Of a stretch of DNA of 17,082 bases, positions 1 through 9,597 are shown one piece after another. Each line of letters starts with the position of its first letter. Position 1 is the stretch's first letter. A program made the translations under genes and the position numbers. The notes beneath the pieces were generated by a model. That model was not told where the DNA came from and made no database searches. It was given only the letters and a program-made list of their open reading frames with translations. The DNA is from Rhodobiaceae bacterium (lineage in GTDB: Bacteria; Pseudomonadota; Alphaproteobacteria; Micropepsales; Micropepsaceae): positions 1-17,082 of the forward strand of contig VFKO01000075.1 of the NCBI GenBank assembly GCA_009885515.1, in the 5' to 3' direction.

Positions 1-144
1 CTCTTCGACGGCACAAATTGCGGACTCGAACTCGAGGGCCGCCCGGTCTTCTCCGTGCAATACCACCCCGAAGCCTCCCCCGGCCCCCACGACAGCCAAT
101 ACCTCTTCGATCGCTTCGCCAAGGCGATGGAGTCGAAGCGTTGA
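1..144 (+). CDS. carA: Carbamoyl-phosphate synthase small subunit, C-terminal end (partial)
   Basis: The window opens in frame 1 inside this gene; the last 47 codons and a TGA stop are present. The protein is the glutaminase subunit, which releases ammonia from glutamine for the large subunit in the first step of pyrimidine and arginine synthesis. The visible piece is the end of the class I glutamine amidotransferase fold. It carries the motif FSVQYHPEASPGPHDS, whose His (YHPE) and Glu are the second and third members of the Cys-His-Glu catalytic triad; the Cys lies outside the window. The partner carB lies downstream, separated only by an HD-domain gene and a repeat, so the identity is secure. 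Confidence 0.96.
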   Translation, partial: LFDGTNCGLELEGRPVFSVQYHPEASPGPHDSQYLFDRFAKAMESKR

Positions 145-785
145 GTGAAGCTCTCAAAGCCCGCTGGCGCACGCATGTGCAGATGCTCGGCAATTTCAAT
201 GCCGACATTGTCGGGCGCACGTTCGATAATTTGTGTGCGTCCTATTCCGAGCCGAACCGCCGCTATCACTCGCTGGCACATCTGACCGCATTGTTTGATT
301 GTCTTGAGCTTCACGCAGACGAAATCGGCGATCCCACGCGCGTGGCATTCGCCGCCTGGTATCACGACATCGCCTACGAACCTCACCGCAACGACAACGA
401 GGCCAAGAGCGCCGAGCGCGCCATGAAGGAACTCGACAATCTCGGCGCCAGCAGCGAACTGCGCTCGCACGTCGTTCAACTGATCCTGGCCACAAAAAAC
501 CATTCCGCCGGTGGCCGCGACTACGACGACGACATTTTTCTCGATGCCGATTTCGCCATTCTGGGCAGCCCCGAAGACGTCTACCGCCAATACGTCAGCG
601 ATGTCCGCGCCGAATACGCTCATGTCAGCGACGCCGATTGGAAGACGGGCCGCAGCGCCTTCCTTCGGAAAATCACCGCTGCCCCGCGCATCTTCCGCAC
701 CGGCATTTTTGAAGGCGAATACGCCGAGCAAGCGCGCAAAAACATCGCCTGGGAGTTGACGGAATTGGAGGCGGCGAATGTTTAA
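141..785 (+). CDS. HD-superfamily metal-dependent phosphohydrolase (COG4339-like)
   Basis: Predicted protein of 214 aa. The frame is open far upstream, but that part only shadows carA. The chosen start is a TTG whose last two bases begin the carA TGA stop (TTGA, 4-nt overlap), preceded by GGAG (129-132) with 8-nt spacing; the first in-frame ATG is at 183. Metal-binding signatures of the predicted HD hydrolase family are visible: RYHSLAH (about 41-47), WYHDIAYEP (His75-Asp76), the NDNEAKSAER helix (about 84-93), and ATKNH followed by FLDADFAILG (about 117-141). The family is thought to hydrolyse small phosphorylated molecules, with no firmly assigned substrate. The overlap with carA implies translational coupling, so it probably belongs to the carbamoyl-phosphate operon. 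Why it sits there is unknown. Confidence 0.85.
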   Translation: MSEALKARWRTHVQMLGNFNADIVGRTFDNLCASYSEPNRRYHSLAHLTALFDCLELHADEIGDPTRVAFAAWYHDIAYEPHRNDNEAKSAERAMKELDNLGASSELRSHVVQLILATKNHSAGGRDYDDDIFLDADFAILGSPEDVYRQYVSDVRAEYAHVSDADWKTGRSAFLRKITAAPRIFRTGIFEGEYAEQARKNIAWELTELEAANV

Positions 786-790
786 AAAAT

Positions 791-927
791 ATCCCATCCC
801 TTCTCCCTGCAGGGCGCGCGCCAGCGCGACGGATGAGGGGCCGCTCGGTGCCACACGAAGTCCCCACCTCCGTCTCGCCGCTTCGCGTCGATCCACCTTC
901 TCCCCAAAGGGGAGAAGGGCTAGGGGT
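791..927. repeat. REP-like palindromic intergenic element upstream of carB
   Basis: This element nearly fills the gap between the HD gene and carB. Its right end is a perfect hairpin with arms CCTTCTCCCC (896-905) and GGGGAGAAGG (909-918) and an AAA loop. The same right arm can instead pair with CCCTTCTCCC at 798-807, so a small hairpin and a large (about 120-nt) cruciform are alternatives. Between the arms lie GC-rich palindromic stretches (GGCGCGCGCC at about 813-822). The composition resembles the C/T-rich REP elements dispersed in alphaproteobacterial intergenic regions. The only plausible carB Shine-Dalgarno, AGGGG (922-926), lies at its right edge. Confidence 0.7.
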
Positions 928-936
928 AAAACTTAA

Positions 937-4203
<3,267 letters not shown>

Positions 4204-4251
4204 CCCGTTGAAATTTCAGAGTTTTATTGGCGGCCGCCCAACGATCTGGCC

Positions 4252-4280
4252 TTGAATTTTGCCACACGTTTTGCTATATG
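4252..4280 (+). promoter_or_regulatory. Predicted sigma70-type promoter of greA
   Basis: The -35 element TTGAAT (4252-4257) and the -10 element TATATG (4275-4280) are separated by exactly 17 bp. This is the best promoter match in the 239-bp gap between carB and greA. Transcription would start near 4287, leaving a leader of about 155 nt before greA. Confidence 0.65.
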
Positions 4281-4308
4281 TGTGCCTTGGCGCTCGAGAA
4301 GAAAATCT

Positions 4309-4350
4309 CCGGAGCAACTTGGCGCCGAAGAACTCCGGCGTAAGATTTTT
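4309..4350 (+). promoter_or_regulatory. Structured greA leader, possible attenuator
   Basis: Two mutually exclusive stems lie early in the predicted leader. CCGGAG (4309-4314) can pair with CTCCGG (4333-4338). Alternatively CGCCG (4323-4327) can pair with CGGCG (4336-4340), extendable by one G-U pair and followed by AAGATTTTT ending at 4350. The second form resembles a weak intrinsic terminator that would release a leader RNA of about 60 nt. The stem is short and the T-run is offset by five bases, so this is only a candidate. Confidence 0.35.
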
Positions 4351-4442
4351 GAAAACTGATCAAAGGCTTTGGCCGGTCGCGCCGCCAAGGCCCTTGGAAT
4401 TTGTTGTCACACAGGCGCGACTGAGAAAGTCAGAGCAAGACG

Positions 4443-4916
4443 ATGGAAAAAATTCCCATGACCGCTCAGGGCTTCGCCGGCCTTGAAGCGGAAATCAAGC
4501 ACCTCAAAGGGGTGGAGCGTCCGGCCATCATCAAGGCGATCTCGGAAGCGCGCGCCCACGGTGACCTGTCCGAGAATGCCGAATATCACTCCGCGAAGGA
4601 GCGTCAAAGCTTCATCGAAGGCCGCGTCATGGAGCTTGAAGACAAAGTCTCCCGCGCCCAGGTCATCGACGTCTCCAAGCTTTCGGGCAAGGTGGTGAAA
4701 TTCGGCGCAACGGTTTCGGTGATCGACGAAGACACCGACCAGAAGTCAAAGTACCAGATCGTCGGCGACATCGAAGCCGATTTCGCCAAAGGCCGCATCT
4801 CGCTCTCCTCGCCGCTCGCCCGCGCCCTCATCGGCAAGAAATCCGGCGACACCGTAGAGGTCAACACCCCATCAGGCGGACGCACCTACGAAATCGCAAA
4901 GGTGGAGTTTAAGTAA
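4443..4916 (+). CDS. greA: Transcription elongation factor GreA
   Basis: Protein of 157 aa, the usual length. GreA inserts its coiled coil into the RNA polymerase secondary channel and stimulates cleavage of backtracked transcripts. The N-terminal coiled coil (about 8-75) carries GDLSENAEYHSAKE, which contains the two tip acidic residues Asp41 and Glu44. The C-terminal FKBP-like domain follows, with SLSSPLARALIGKKSGD and the end motif YEIAKVEF. The start MEKIPMT matches alphaproteobacterial GreA N-termini. There is no strong Shine-Dalgarno; an in-frame ATG six codons later is the alternative. It has its own promoter at 4252-4280, and the toxin-antitoxin pair follows 11 nt after its stop. Confidence 0.97.
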   Translation: MEKIPMTAQGFAGLEAEIKHLKGVERPAIIKAISEARAHGDLSENAEYHSAKERQSFIEGRVMELEDKVSRAQVIDVSKLSGKVVKFGATVSVIDEDTDQKSKYQIVGDIEADFAKGRISLSSPLARALIGKKSGDTVEVNTPSGGRTYEIAKVEFK

Positions 4917-4927
4917 GGGCGGACAGC

Positions 4928-5197
4928 ATGGCGGCGAAACTGTCGATCACAATTCCAGGCAAGCAGGCCGCCATCGTCAGGAAGGCGGTTAAGAACGGAA
5001 CTTTTGCGACCGGCAGCGAAATGGTGAGTGACGCTCTGCGCGTGTGGGAGCAACAAAACAAAGAAGTCGAATATCTCCGGAAGGCATGGAAAGCAGGCAT
5101 AAAAAGCGGGCCTTCGGTGTTACTCGACATGTCCGAGATAAAAGCCGAGGCACGCCGCCGGTTTGAAGCAGCGAAACGCAAACGCAAGGCTCGCTGA
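4928..5197 (+). CDS. Type II antitoxin, ParD-like ribbon-helix-helix protein
   Basis: Protein of 89 aa. The N-terminal half resembles the ParD/CopG ribbon-helix-helix fold: a beta strand KLSITIP, then helices around residues 10-44 with the family-typical FATGSEMVSDALRVWEQ. The C-terminal half is charged and ends in a basic tail (KAEARRRFEAAKRKRKAR), the kind of flexible region that wraps the toxin. It would bind and neutralise the downstream ParE-like protein and repress its own transcription. The Shine-Dalgarno AAGGG overlaps the greA stop, with only 11 nt between genes. No separate promoter is obvious, so expression may depend on greA transcription. Confidence 0.88.
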   Translation: MAAKLSITIPGKQAAIVRKAVKNGTFATGSEMVSDALRVWEQQNKEVEYLRKAWKAGIKSGPSVLLDMSEIKAEARRRFEAAKRKRKAR

Positions 5198-5490
5198 TGG
5201 CAATCGCACGACGCAATCCGCTGTCGCGCGAAGACCTCATCGAAATCTGGCTTTACATCGCAACTGATAGCCCGGCCGCAGCAGACCGGTTGCTCGATGC
5301 GATTGAGTCAAAAATCCTTTTACTATCAATCAATCCCGGACTGGGGGTCCGCCGGCCCGATATTGCGATTGGCGTGCGCAGTTTTCCGGTCGGAAACTAC
5401 TTGATACTTTATCGCCAAGTTCAGGTCGGCATAGAAATCGTCCGCGTAGTCCACGGCCAACGCGATCTGGCCAAAATCAAACTGCAGTAA
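5197..5490 (+). CDS. Type II toxin, RelE/ParE family
   Basis: Protein of 97 aa with the ParE layout: NPLSREDLIEIWLYIATDSP (residues 7-26) as the first strand and helix, a second helix (about 27-45), NPGLGVRRPDI, then the C-terminal beta sheet with RSFPVGNYLILYR and VRVVHGQRDL (about 61-91). ParE relatives poison DNA gyrase, whereas RelE relatives cut mRNA on the ribosome. The conserved YLILYR and HGQRDL segments fit ParE better, but the target cannot be proved from sequence. The ATG shares its A with the antitoxin TGA stop (TGATG), the usual coupling in such modules. The frame is full length with no visible inactivating change. Confidence 0.88.
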   Translation: MAIARRNPLSREDLIEIWLYIATDSPAAADRLLDAIESKILLLSINPGLGVRRPDIAIGVRSFPVGNYLILYRQVQVGIEIVRVVHGQRDLAKIKLQ

Positions 5491-5505
5491 TGCAACCGCA
5501 ACTCA

Positions 5506-5997
5506 TCAATCAACCCGGTTGACAATCGGAATCTGAATGCATTTCGCCAAATTGTGAATGCCGCCATAGAGCGTGTGCGCCACCAGATAGACTGCGCCGT
5601 CCGGCACCTGCGTACCTTGCGCGATGTTCAGCGTCAGCGTCTCTCCCGCATCGGACGGTAGCGCCATCGCAACGTGATTGGTATCGCGGAAACCCTTGCA
5701 GCTGCCGCCATGGTCGCCCCGGCCCGCGTCGTCACTCACACCCGGGCCGCCGACTTCAAGCCCCCAATGCACCATGTACATTTCAACGCCGCTCTCATCC
5801 TGCGCTCGCCCAAGCAAGATGGTGCCCCCAATCGTTTTGCCGGGGTCAGTGTCAACGAACGCCAGCGACGAAGGCCCAAAGCTCACCCCATCAACGCGCG
5901 GATAGATCAGATCCGGACCGCCAATGGTCACCGCCGCATAAAGACCGCCGGACACCACAACCACAACTGCACCTAGAATTTTCAGCCACTTACCCAC
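5506..5997 (-). CDS. Small membrane-anchored or exported protein, unknown function
   Basis: Predicted 163 aa from a GTG start, chosen because GGAGG (within 6001-6009) sits 7 nt upstream; the frame stays open to an ATG at 6045. Residues 4-22 form a hydrophobic segment (LKILGAVVVVVSGGLYAA), so the protein should be inner-membrane anchored or secreted. The remainder looks like a beta-rich extracytoplasmic domain: DTDPGKTIGGTI (about 49-60) followed by AQDESGVEMYMVHWG (65-79) loosely recalls an Ig/fibronectin-like repeat. That resemblance is weak. Two cysteines (100 and 153) could form a disulfide. It lies 57 nt downstream of the Lrp-type regulator on the same strand and converges with parE, 15 nt away. 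Confidence 0.7.
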   Translation of the reverse strand: MGKWLKILGAVVVVVSGGLYAAVTIGGPDLIYPRVDGVSFGPSSLAFVDTDPGKTIGGTILLGRAQDESGVEMYMVHWGLEVGGPGVSDDAGRGDHGGSCKGFRDTNHVAMALPSDAGETLTLNIAQGTQVPDGAVYLVAHTLYGGIHNLAKCIQIPIVNRVD

Positions 5998-6054
5998 GTT
6001 ACCTCCTCCGAACCTGCCCCGAATGAAATGTCGCCATATCCGCACAGAGTCCCC

Positions 6055-6528
6055 TCAAACCTCCACTGGCACCCCAGGTTCGCGCTTGGCCTCGCGGATC
6101 GCAAGCGCCGTCTTCACCGAGCCCACGCACTTGGCCGCCGTCAGCGTGTCGGTGATAAAGCTCTGCCACTCACCCAGATCGTGCGCCACGCATTTCAACA
6201 CATAGTCGACCTCGCCCGACATCATCGTGCATTCGCGCACGATCGGCCACTGGGCCACCTGCGCCTCGAAGGCCTTGAGATCGTGGTCGGCCTGGCTGGT
6301 CAGGCCCACAAAGGCAAACGCCGTCACCTCAAAGCCCAGGGCCTTGGGGTCAAGGTCGGCGTGATAGCCGCGAATATAGCCATCTTGCTCAAGCGCCCTC
6401 ACCCGCCGTAAACAGGGCGGCGCCGAAATCTTGGCGCGCTGCGAAAGCTCAACGTTTGTAATACGCCCCTCGGCCTGAAGTTCATGGAGAATACGACGGT
6501 CAATCCCGTCAAGTTTGTTTCGCTGCAT
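6055..6528 (-). CDS. Lrp/AsnC family transcriptional regulator
   Basis: Protein of 157 aa, typical for the family. The N-terminal winged helix-turn-helix (about 5-65) starts LDGIDRRILHELQAEGRITN and continues with VELSQRAKISAPPCLRRVR and YIRGYHADLDPKALGF. The C-terminal RAM/AsnC domain (about 66-145) binds amino acids and forms octamers; it shows ECTMMSGEVDYVLKCVA. Members control amino-acid metabolism genes and often themselves. The start ATG lies 95 bp from the divergent ELM1-family gene, so the shared intergenic region is a likely binding site. Its effector cannot be deduced. An Lrp gene near trxB and ELM1 is, from memory, a recurring alphaproteobacterial arrangement. Confidence 0.93.
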   Translation of the reverse strand: MQRNKLDGIDRRILHELQAEGRITNVELSQRAKISAPPCLRRVRALEQDGYIRGYHADLDPKALGFEVTAFAFVGLTSQADHDLKAFEAQVAQWPIVRECTMMSGEVDYVLKCVAHDLGEWQSFITDTLTAAKCVGSVKTALAIREAKREPGVPVEV

Positions 6529-6560
6529 GCTCGCTTCCAGATCGAGTAAGATTATTTCGT

Positions 6561-6579
6561 CCCGCCGTTCTAACGCGGG
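6561..6579. promoter_or_regulatory. Imperfect dyad in the Lrp/ELM1 divergent region
   Basis: The sequence CCCGCCGTTCTAACGCGGG is a nearly symmetrical dyad centred between the two divergent genes: CCCGC pairs with GCGGG, and GTT with AAC, with one extra C. Its size and position would suit an operator for the adjacent Lrp/AsnC regulator. There is no direct evidence of binding. Confidence 0.3.
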
Positions 6580-6623
6580 CCAAGACCGATTTCAGCAATA
6601 AAATTACAGGACCGCGCAATTCT

Positions 6624-7595
6624 GTGAATGATTTAGAGCCAAAAGCCGTAACTTGGGTCATAACCGATGGTCGTACGGGCATCCTGAACCAGGCGCGCGG
6701 CTTGGCTGAAGCGGTGGGACTGCCGCTTGAACTCAAGACTGTCCACCCCCGCCTGCCCTGGACGCTTTTGCCCGTCACACTGTGGCCAGTGCCCCTGCGT
6801 GCCCTCGGACCAGACAGCGCCAGTTTCGAGCCGCCCTGGCCAGCCCTTGCCATCGGCTGCGGCTGGCGCGCCATCCCGTTCATGCTGGAGATCAAGCGCC
6901 GGTCGAATGGCGCGACGTTTACGGTACAGTTGCAGGATCCCAAAATCTCGCCGTCATACTTCGACCTCGTCGTCCCGCCGGAACACGACGAATTTGTTGG
7001 CCCCAACGTCGTGCCGATTATCGGCAGCCCCAATCACATCACGCGCGCGAAACTGGACGAAGCTGGCCGCGCGTGGAGCGCGCGCTTTCAGCATCTGCCA
7101 AGTCCACGGGTGGCAGTCTTGATTGGTGGCAAATCGAAGTCCCACCGTTTCACCGTCGATGATGCCAAGCGCTTGGCAAACCAACTCCAGGAGTTGACCA
7201 AGAGCGGCTACGCCATCATGGCAACCACATCGCGCCGCACCGGCGAGGCTCAAACGCAAATCATCCGTCAGGCTCTCCCACAGCCTTCGGCGTTCGTTTG
7301 GGATGGTGCGGGCGAAAATCCTTACCTGGGAATTCTGGCTCTGGCCGAAGCAATTCTGGTGACATCGGATTCAACCAACATGGCAGTGGAAGCCGCCAGC
7401 ACCGGCAAACCCGTCTACGTCGTGAACCTGCCAACCACGAACCCAAAGTTCGAGGCACTCCACCTGCGCCTGCAAGTCCTCGGTATCACCCGCCCATTCG
7501 CCGGCAAGATCGAAAGCTGGACCTATCAACCACTGAATGAAACAGCCAAAATAGCTGCAATAATCCGTAAAAAACTAAACCTCACCCCTTTGTGA
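6624..7595 (+). CDS. ELM1-like (DUF1022) family protein
   Basis: Protein of 323 aa from a GTG start with a weak, distant AGGA (6608-6611). It resembles the bacterial relatives of plant mitochondrial fission factor ELM1: WVITDGRTGILNQARGLAEA at the N-terminus, GCGWRAIPFM, VQLQDPKISPSYFDLVV (about 100-116), PEHDEF, VLIGGKSKSHRF, and VTSDSTNMAVEAASTGKPVY near residues 251-270. The fold is considered GT-B glycosyltransferase-like, and the last motif sits where GT-B enzymes bind the nucleotide sugar, so a glycosyl-transfer or sugar-nucleotide role is an inference. The bacterial function is not established. It has no signal peptide. Its stop codon lies within the predicted trxB control region. Confidence 0.85.
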   Translation: MNDLEPKAVTWVITDGRTGILNQARGLAEAVGLPLELKTVHPRLPWTLLPVTLWPVPLRALGPDSASFEPPWPALAIGCGWRAIPFMLEIKRRSNGATFTVQLQDPKISPSYFDLVVPPEHDEFVGPNVVPIIGSPNHITRAKLDEAGRAWSARFQHLPSPRVAVLIGGKSKSHRFTVDDAKRLANQLQELTKSGYAIMATTSRRTGEAQTQIIRQALPQPSAFVWDGAGENPYLGILALAEAILVTSDSTNMAVEAASTGKPVYVVNLPTTNPKFEALHLRLQVLGITRPFAGKIESWTYQPLNETAKIAAIIRKKLNLTPL

Positions 7596-7640
7596 GCGTG
7601 CGCACAAGACTTGTGAGCCGCCAGCAAGATTTCCTATGTT
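7590..7640 (+). promoter_or_regulatory. trxB promoter with overlapping palindrome and direct repeat
   Basis: A -35 element TTGTGA (7611-7616) and a -10 element TATGTT (7635-7640) are spaced by 18 bp. A perfect 13-bp palindrome CACAAG-A-CTTGTG (7603-7615) overlaps the -35. The octamer TTGTGAGC occurs twice, at 7590-7597 (spanning the stop codon of the preceding gene) and at 7611-7618, exactly 21 bp apart or about two helical turns. This is the geometry of an operator occupied by a dimeric regulator. Confidence 0.5.
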
Positions 7641-7668
7641 ACGAGTATAGCCCGGCCAAGGACCACGC

Positions 7669-8634
7669 ATGACCGAAACACTTCACGCCAAACTTCTGAT
7701 CTTGGGCTCCGGCCCCGCCGGCTACACCGCCGCCATCTACGCCGCGCGCGCCATGCTGGAACCGGTGCTCATTGCCGGCATTCAGCCCGGCGGTCAAATG
7801 ACCATTACCACCGATGTCGAAAACTATCCGGGCTTTGCCGAAACGATCCAGGGTCCCTGGCTGATGGATCAGATGAAAGCGCAGGCTGAACACGTCGGCA
7901 CCAAAATTGTCGAAGACATCATCGAAACTGCAGACCTCAAATCCCGCCCCTTCCGCCTCACCGGCGACAGCGGCAAGGTCTTCACTTGTGATGTTCTGGT
8001 GATTGCAACCGGCGCCCAGGCGCGCTGGCTTGGCCTGCCCTCCGAAGAGAACTTCAAGGGCCACGGCGTATCCGCCTGCGCCACCTGCGACGGCTTTTTC
8101 TATCGCGGCAAGGACGTCGCCATCGTCGGTGGCGGCAACACCGCCGTCGAAGAGGCACTGTTTCTGACCAACTTCGCCAACAGCGTCACCCTCATTCATC
8201 GCCGCGATTCCCTGCGTGCCGAAAAGATGATGCAGAAACGCCTGTTCTCGCACCCCAAGATCAAAGTTATCTGGGATTCAGGCATCGACGAAGTGCTGGG
8301 CACCACCAACCCCAAATCCGTCACCGCCGTCCGCCTGCGCAACATCAAAAGCGGTTCAACAAGCGAACTCTCGGCCGACGGCCTCTTTGTCGCCATTGGC
8401 CATGTCCCGGCGACCGATCTCTTCAAGGGTCAGGTCGACATGGACGCCGACGGCTATATCCGCACCGCCCCGGACTCAACCGCCACCAACGTTCCCGGCG
8501 TTTTTGCGGCAGGCGACGTCAAAGACCGCATTTTCCGCCAGGCCGTCACCGCCGCCGGCATGGGCTGCATGGCAGCACTCGAAGCCGAAAAATTCCTGGC
8601 CCATCAAACCGGAATCAAGGCCGCAGCCGAATGA
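7669..8634 (+). CDS. trxB: Thioredoxin reductase (NADPH)
   Basis: Protein of 321 aa, standard low-molecular-weight thioredoxin reductase. It passes electrons from NADPH through FAD and an active-site disulfide to thioredoxin in the cytosol. Visible features are the FAD-binding GSGPAG (13-18), GGQMTITTDVENYPGF (41-56), the redox centre CATC (Cys137 and Cys140) followed by DG, the NADPH-binding GGGNTA (154-159) with HRRD (177-180), and the C-terminal FAD motif GVFAAGDV. AAGGA (7658-7662) lies 6 nt before the ATG. A LysR gene follows after 9 nt, so the two are probably cotranscribed. Reduced thioredoxin normally regenerates cytosolic methionine sulfoxide reductases such as the one encoded nearby. 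Confidence 0.97.
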   Translation: MTETLHAKLLILGSGPAGYTAAIYAARAMLEPVLIAGIQPGGQMTITTDVENYPGFAETIQGPWLMDQMKAQAEHVGTKIVEDIIETADLKSRPFRLTGDSGKVFTCDVLVIATGAQARWLGLPSEENFKGHGVSACATCDGFFYRGKDVAIVGGGNTAVEEALFLTNFANSVTLIHRRDSLRAEKMMQKRLFSHPKIKVIWDSGIDEVLGTTNPKSVTAVRLRNIKSGSTSELSADGLFVAIGHVPATDLFKGQVDMDADGYIRTAPDSTATNVPGVFAAGDVKDRIFRQAVTAAGMGCMAALEAEKFLAHQTGIKAAAE

Positions 8635-8643
8635 GGGACACCA

Positions 8644-9537
8644 ATGGCGATTGATCTCGACCGCTTGCGCGTTTTCCACGCGGTCGCAACCGCAGGCAAT
8701 CTCACGCATGCCGGCGAAACGCTGAACCTCAGCCAATCAGCAGTCAGCCGTCAGATCAGCGCCCTGGAAGAAGAGCTTAAAGTGCCGCTGTTCACGCGCC
8801 ACGCCCGCGGCCTCATCCGCACCGAGCAAGGCGAACATTTGTTTCAAACCACAACCAAAATTTTCGAACAACTTCAAACCGTTGAAGAGCAACTGCTCAA
8901 CAGCCGCGAAACACCGCGCGGCGAACTTCGTGTCACGGCCACCATTGGCATCGGCACCTACTGGCTGACCCCGCGTCTGCGCCTGTTCAATCAACTCTAC
9001 CCCGAAATTCGTTTGCATGTGCTGCTGCAAGACATCGAACTCGATCTCAATCACCGCGAGGCCGACATCGCGTTGCGCATGCGCAAACCCGTTCAGAATG
9101 ATTTGATTCAGCGCAAATTGTTCGACGTCGCCTATCACATCTACGCCGCCAAGGAATACGTTTCCCGCAGAACCTCACCCTGTTCCATCAACGACCTCGA
9201 CGGCCACGACATCATCGTCTACGGCGACGCTCCTCCCGAATTGGACAAAGTGAACTGGTTGTCCGAAATCGGCCGCAAAACCGGCCACGCCCGTCCTGCC
9301 GCGTTGTGTGTCAACAACATCATCGCCATGGGCAAAGCGATCGAACAGGGCATCGGCCTGGGTGCCCTGCCGGACTACTTCACAGCCGGCAACGACAAGC
9401 TGGTGCGCGTGCTCGAGGAAACGCCGGGCCCAAACTACGAAGTTTACCTGTGCTATCCTGAAAATCTGCGCGGCTCCAAGCGAGTCGCGGTTTTCAGGGA
9501 TTTCCTGGTTTCACAAGCGCGTGAATGGCAGTATTAG
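8644..9537 (+). CDS. LysR family transcriptional regulator
   Basis: Protein of 297 aa, typical length. The N-terminal winged HTH (about 4-63) is clear: LDRLRVFHAVATAGNLTHAG, then LNLSQSAVSRQISALEEEL and LFTRHARGLIRTEQGE. A linker helix and a periplasmic-binding-protein-like effector domain follow (about 92-295). The gene begins 9 nt after the trxB stop, and GAGGG at that stop provides the ribosome site. LysR proteins usually regulate a neighbouring gene; trxB, or the palindrome in its promoter, is an obvious candidate target, but no effector can be inferred. From memory, a trxB-lysR pair recurs in alphaproteobacteria. A small RNA gene appears to begin about 60 nt after the stop codon. Confidence 0.93.
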   Translation: MAIDLDRLRVFHAVATAGNLTHAGETLNLSQSAVSRQISALEEELKVPLFTRHARGLIRTEQGEHLFQTTTKIFEQLQTVEEQLLNSRETPRGELRVTATIGIGTYWLTPRLRLFNQLYPEIRLHVLLQDIELDLNHREADIALRMRKPVQNDLIQRKLFDVAYHIYAAKEYVSRRTSPCSINDLDGHDIIVYGDAPPELDKVNWLSEIGRKTGHARPAALCVNNIIAMGKAIEQGIGLGALPDYFTAGNDKLVRVLEETPGPNYEVYLCYPENLRGSKRVAVFRDFLVSQAREWQY

Positions 9538-9562
9538 TTGAAGAAATGACGCACCCACTCGC

Positions 9563-9592
9563 CTTGGAAGTGCTTCGGCGCATACCTATCTG
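9563..9592 (+). promoter_or_regulatory. Predicted promoter of the small RNA gene
   Basis: CTTGGA (9563-9568) and CTATCT (9586-9591) are separated by 17 bp, close to the alphaproteobacterial housekeeping pattern CTTGAC-N17-CTATAT. Initiation 7-8 nt downstream would fall at about 9598-9600, the first base pair of the first hairpin of the downstream RNA. Confidence 0.6.
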
Positions 9593-9597
9593 ACTAT

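Noticed and set aside
4204..4251. Terminator for carB at the GGCGGCCGCC palindrome (4229-4238)
   Set aside because: The stem is a short self-complementary run with no following T-tract, so it does not qualify.
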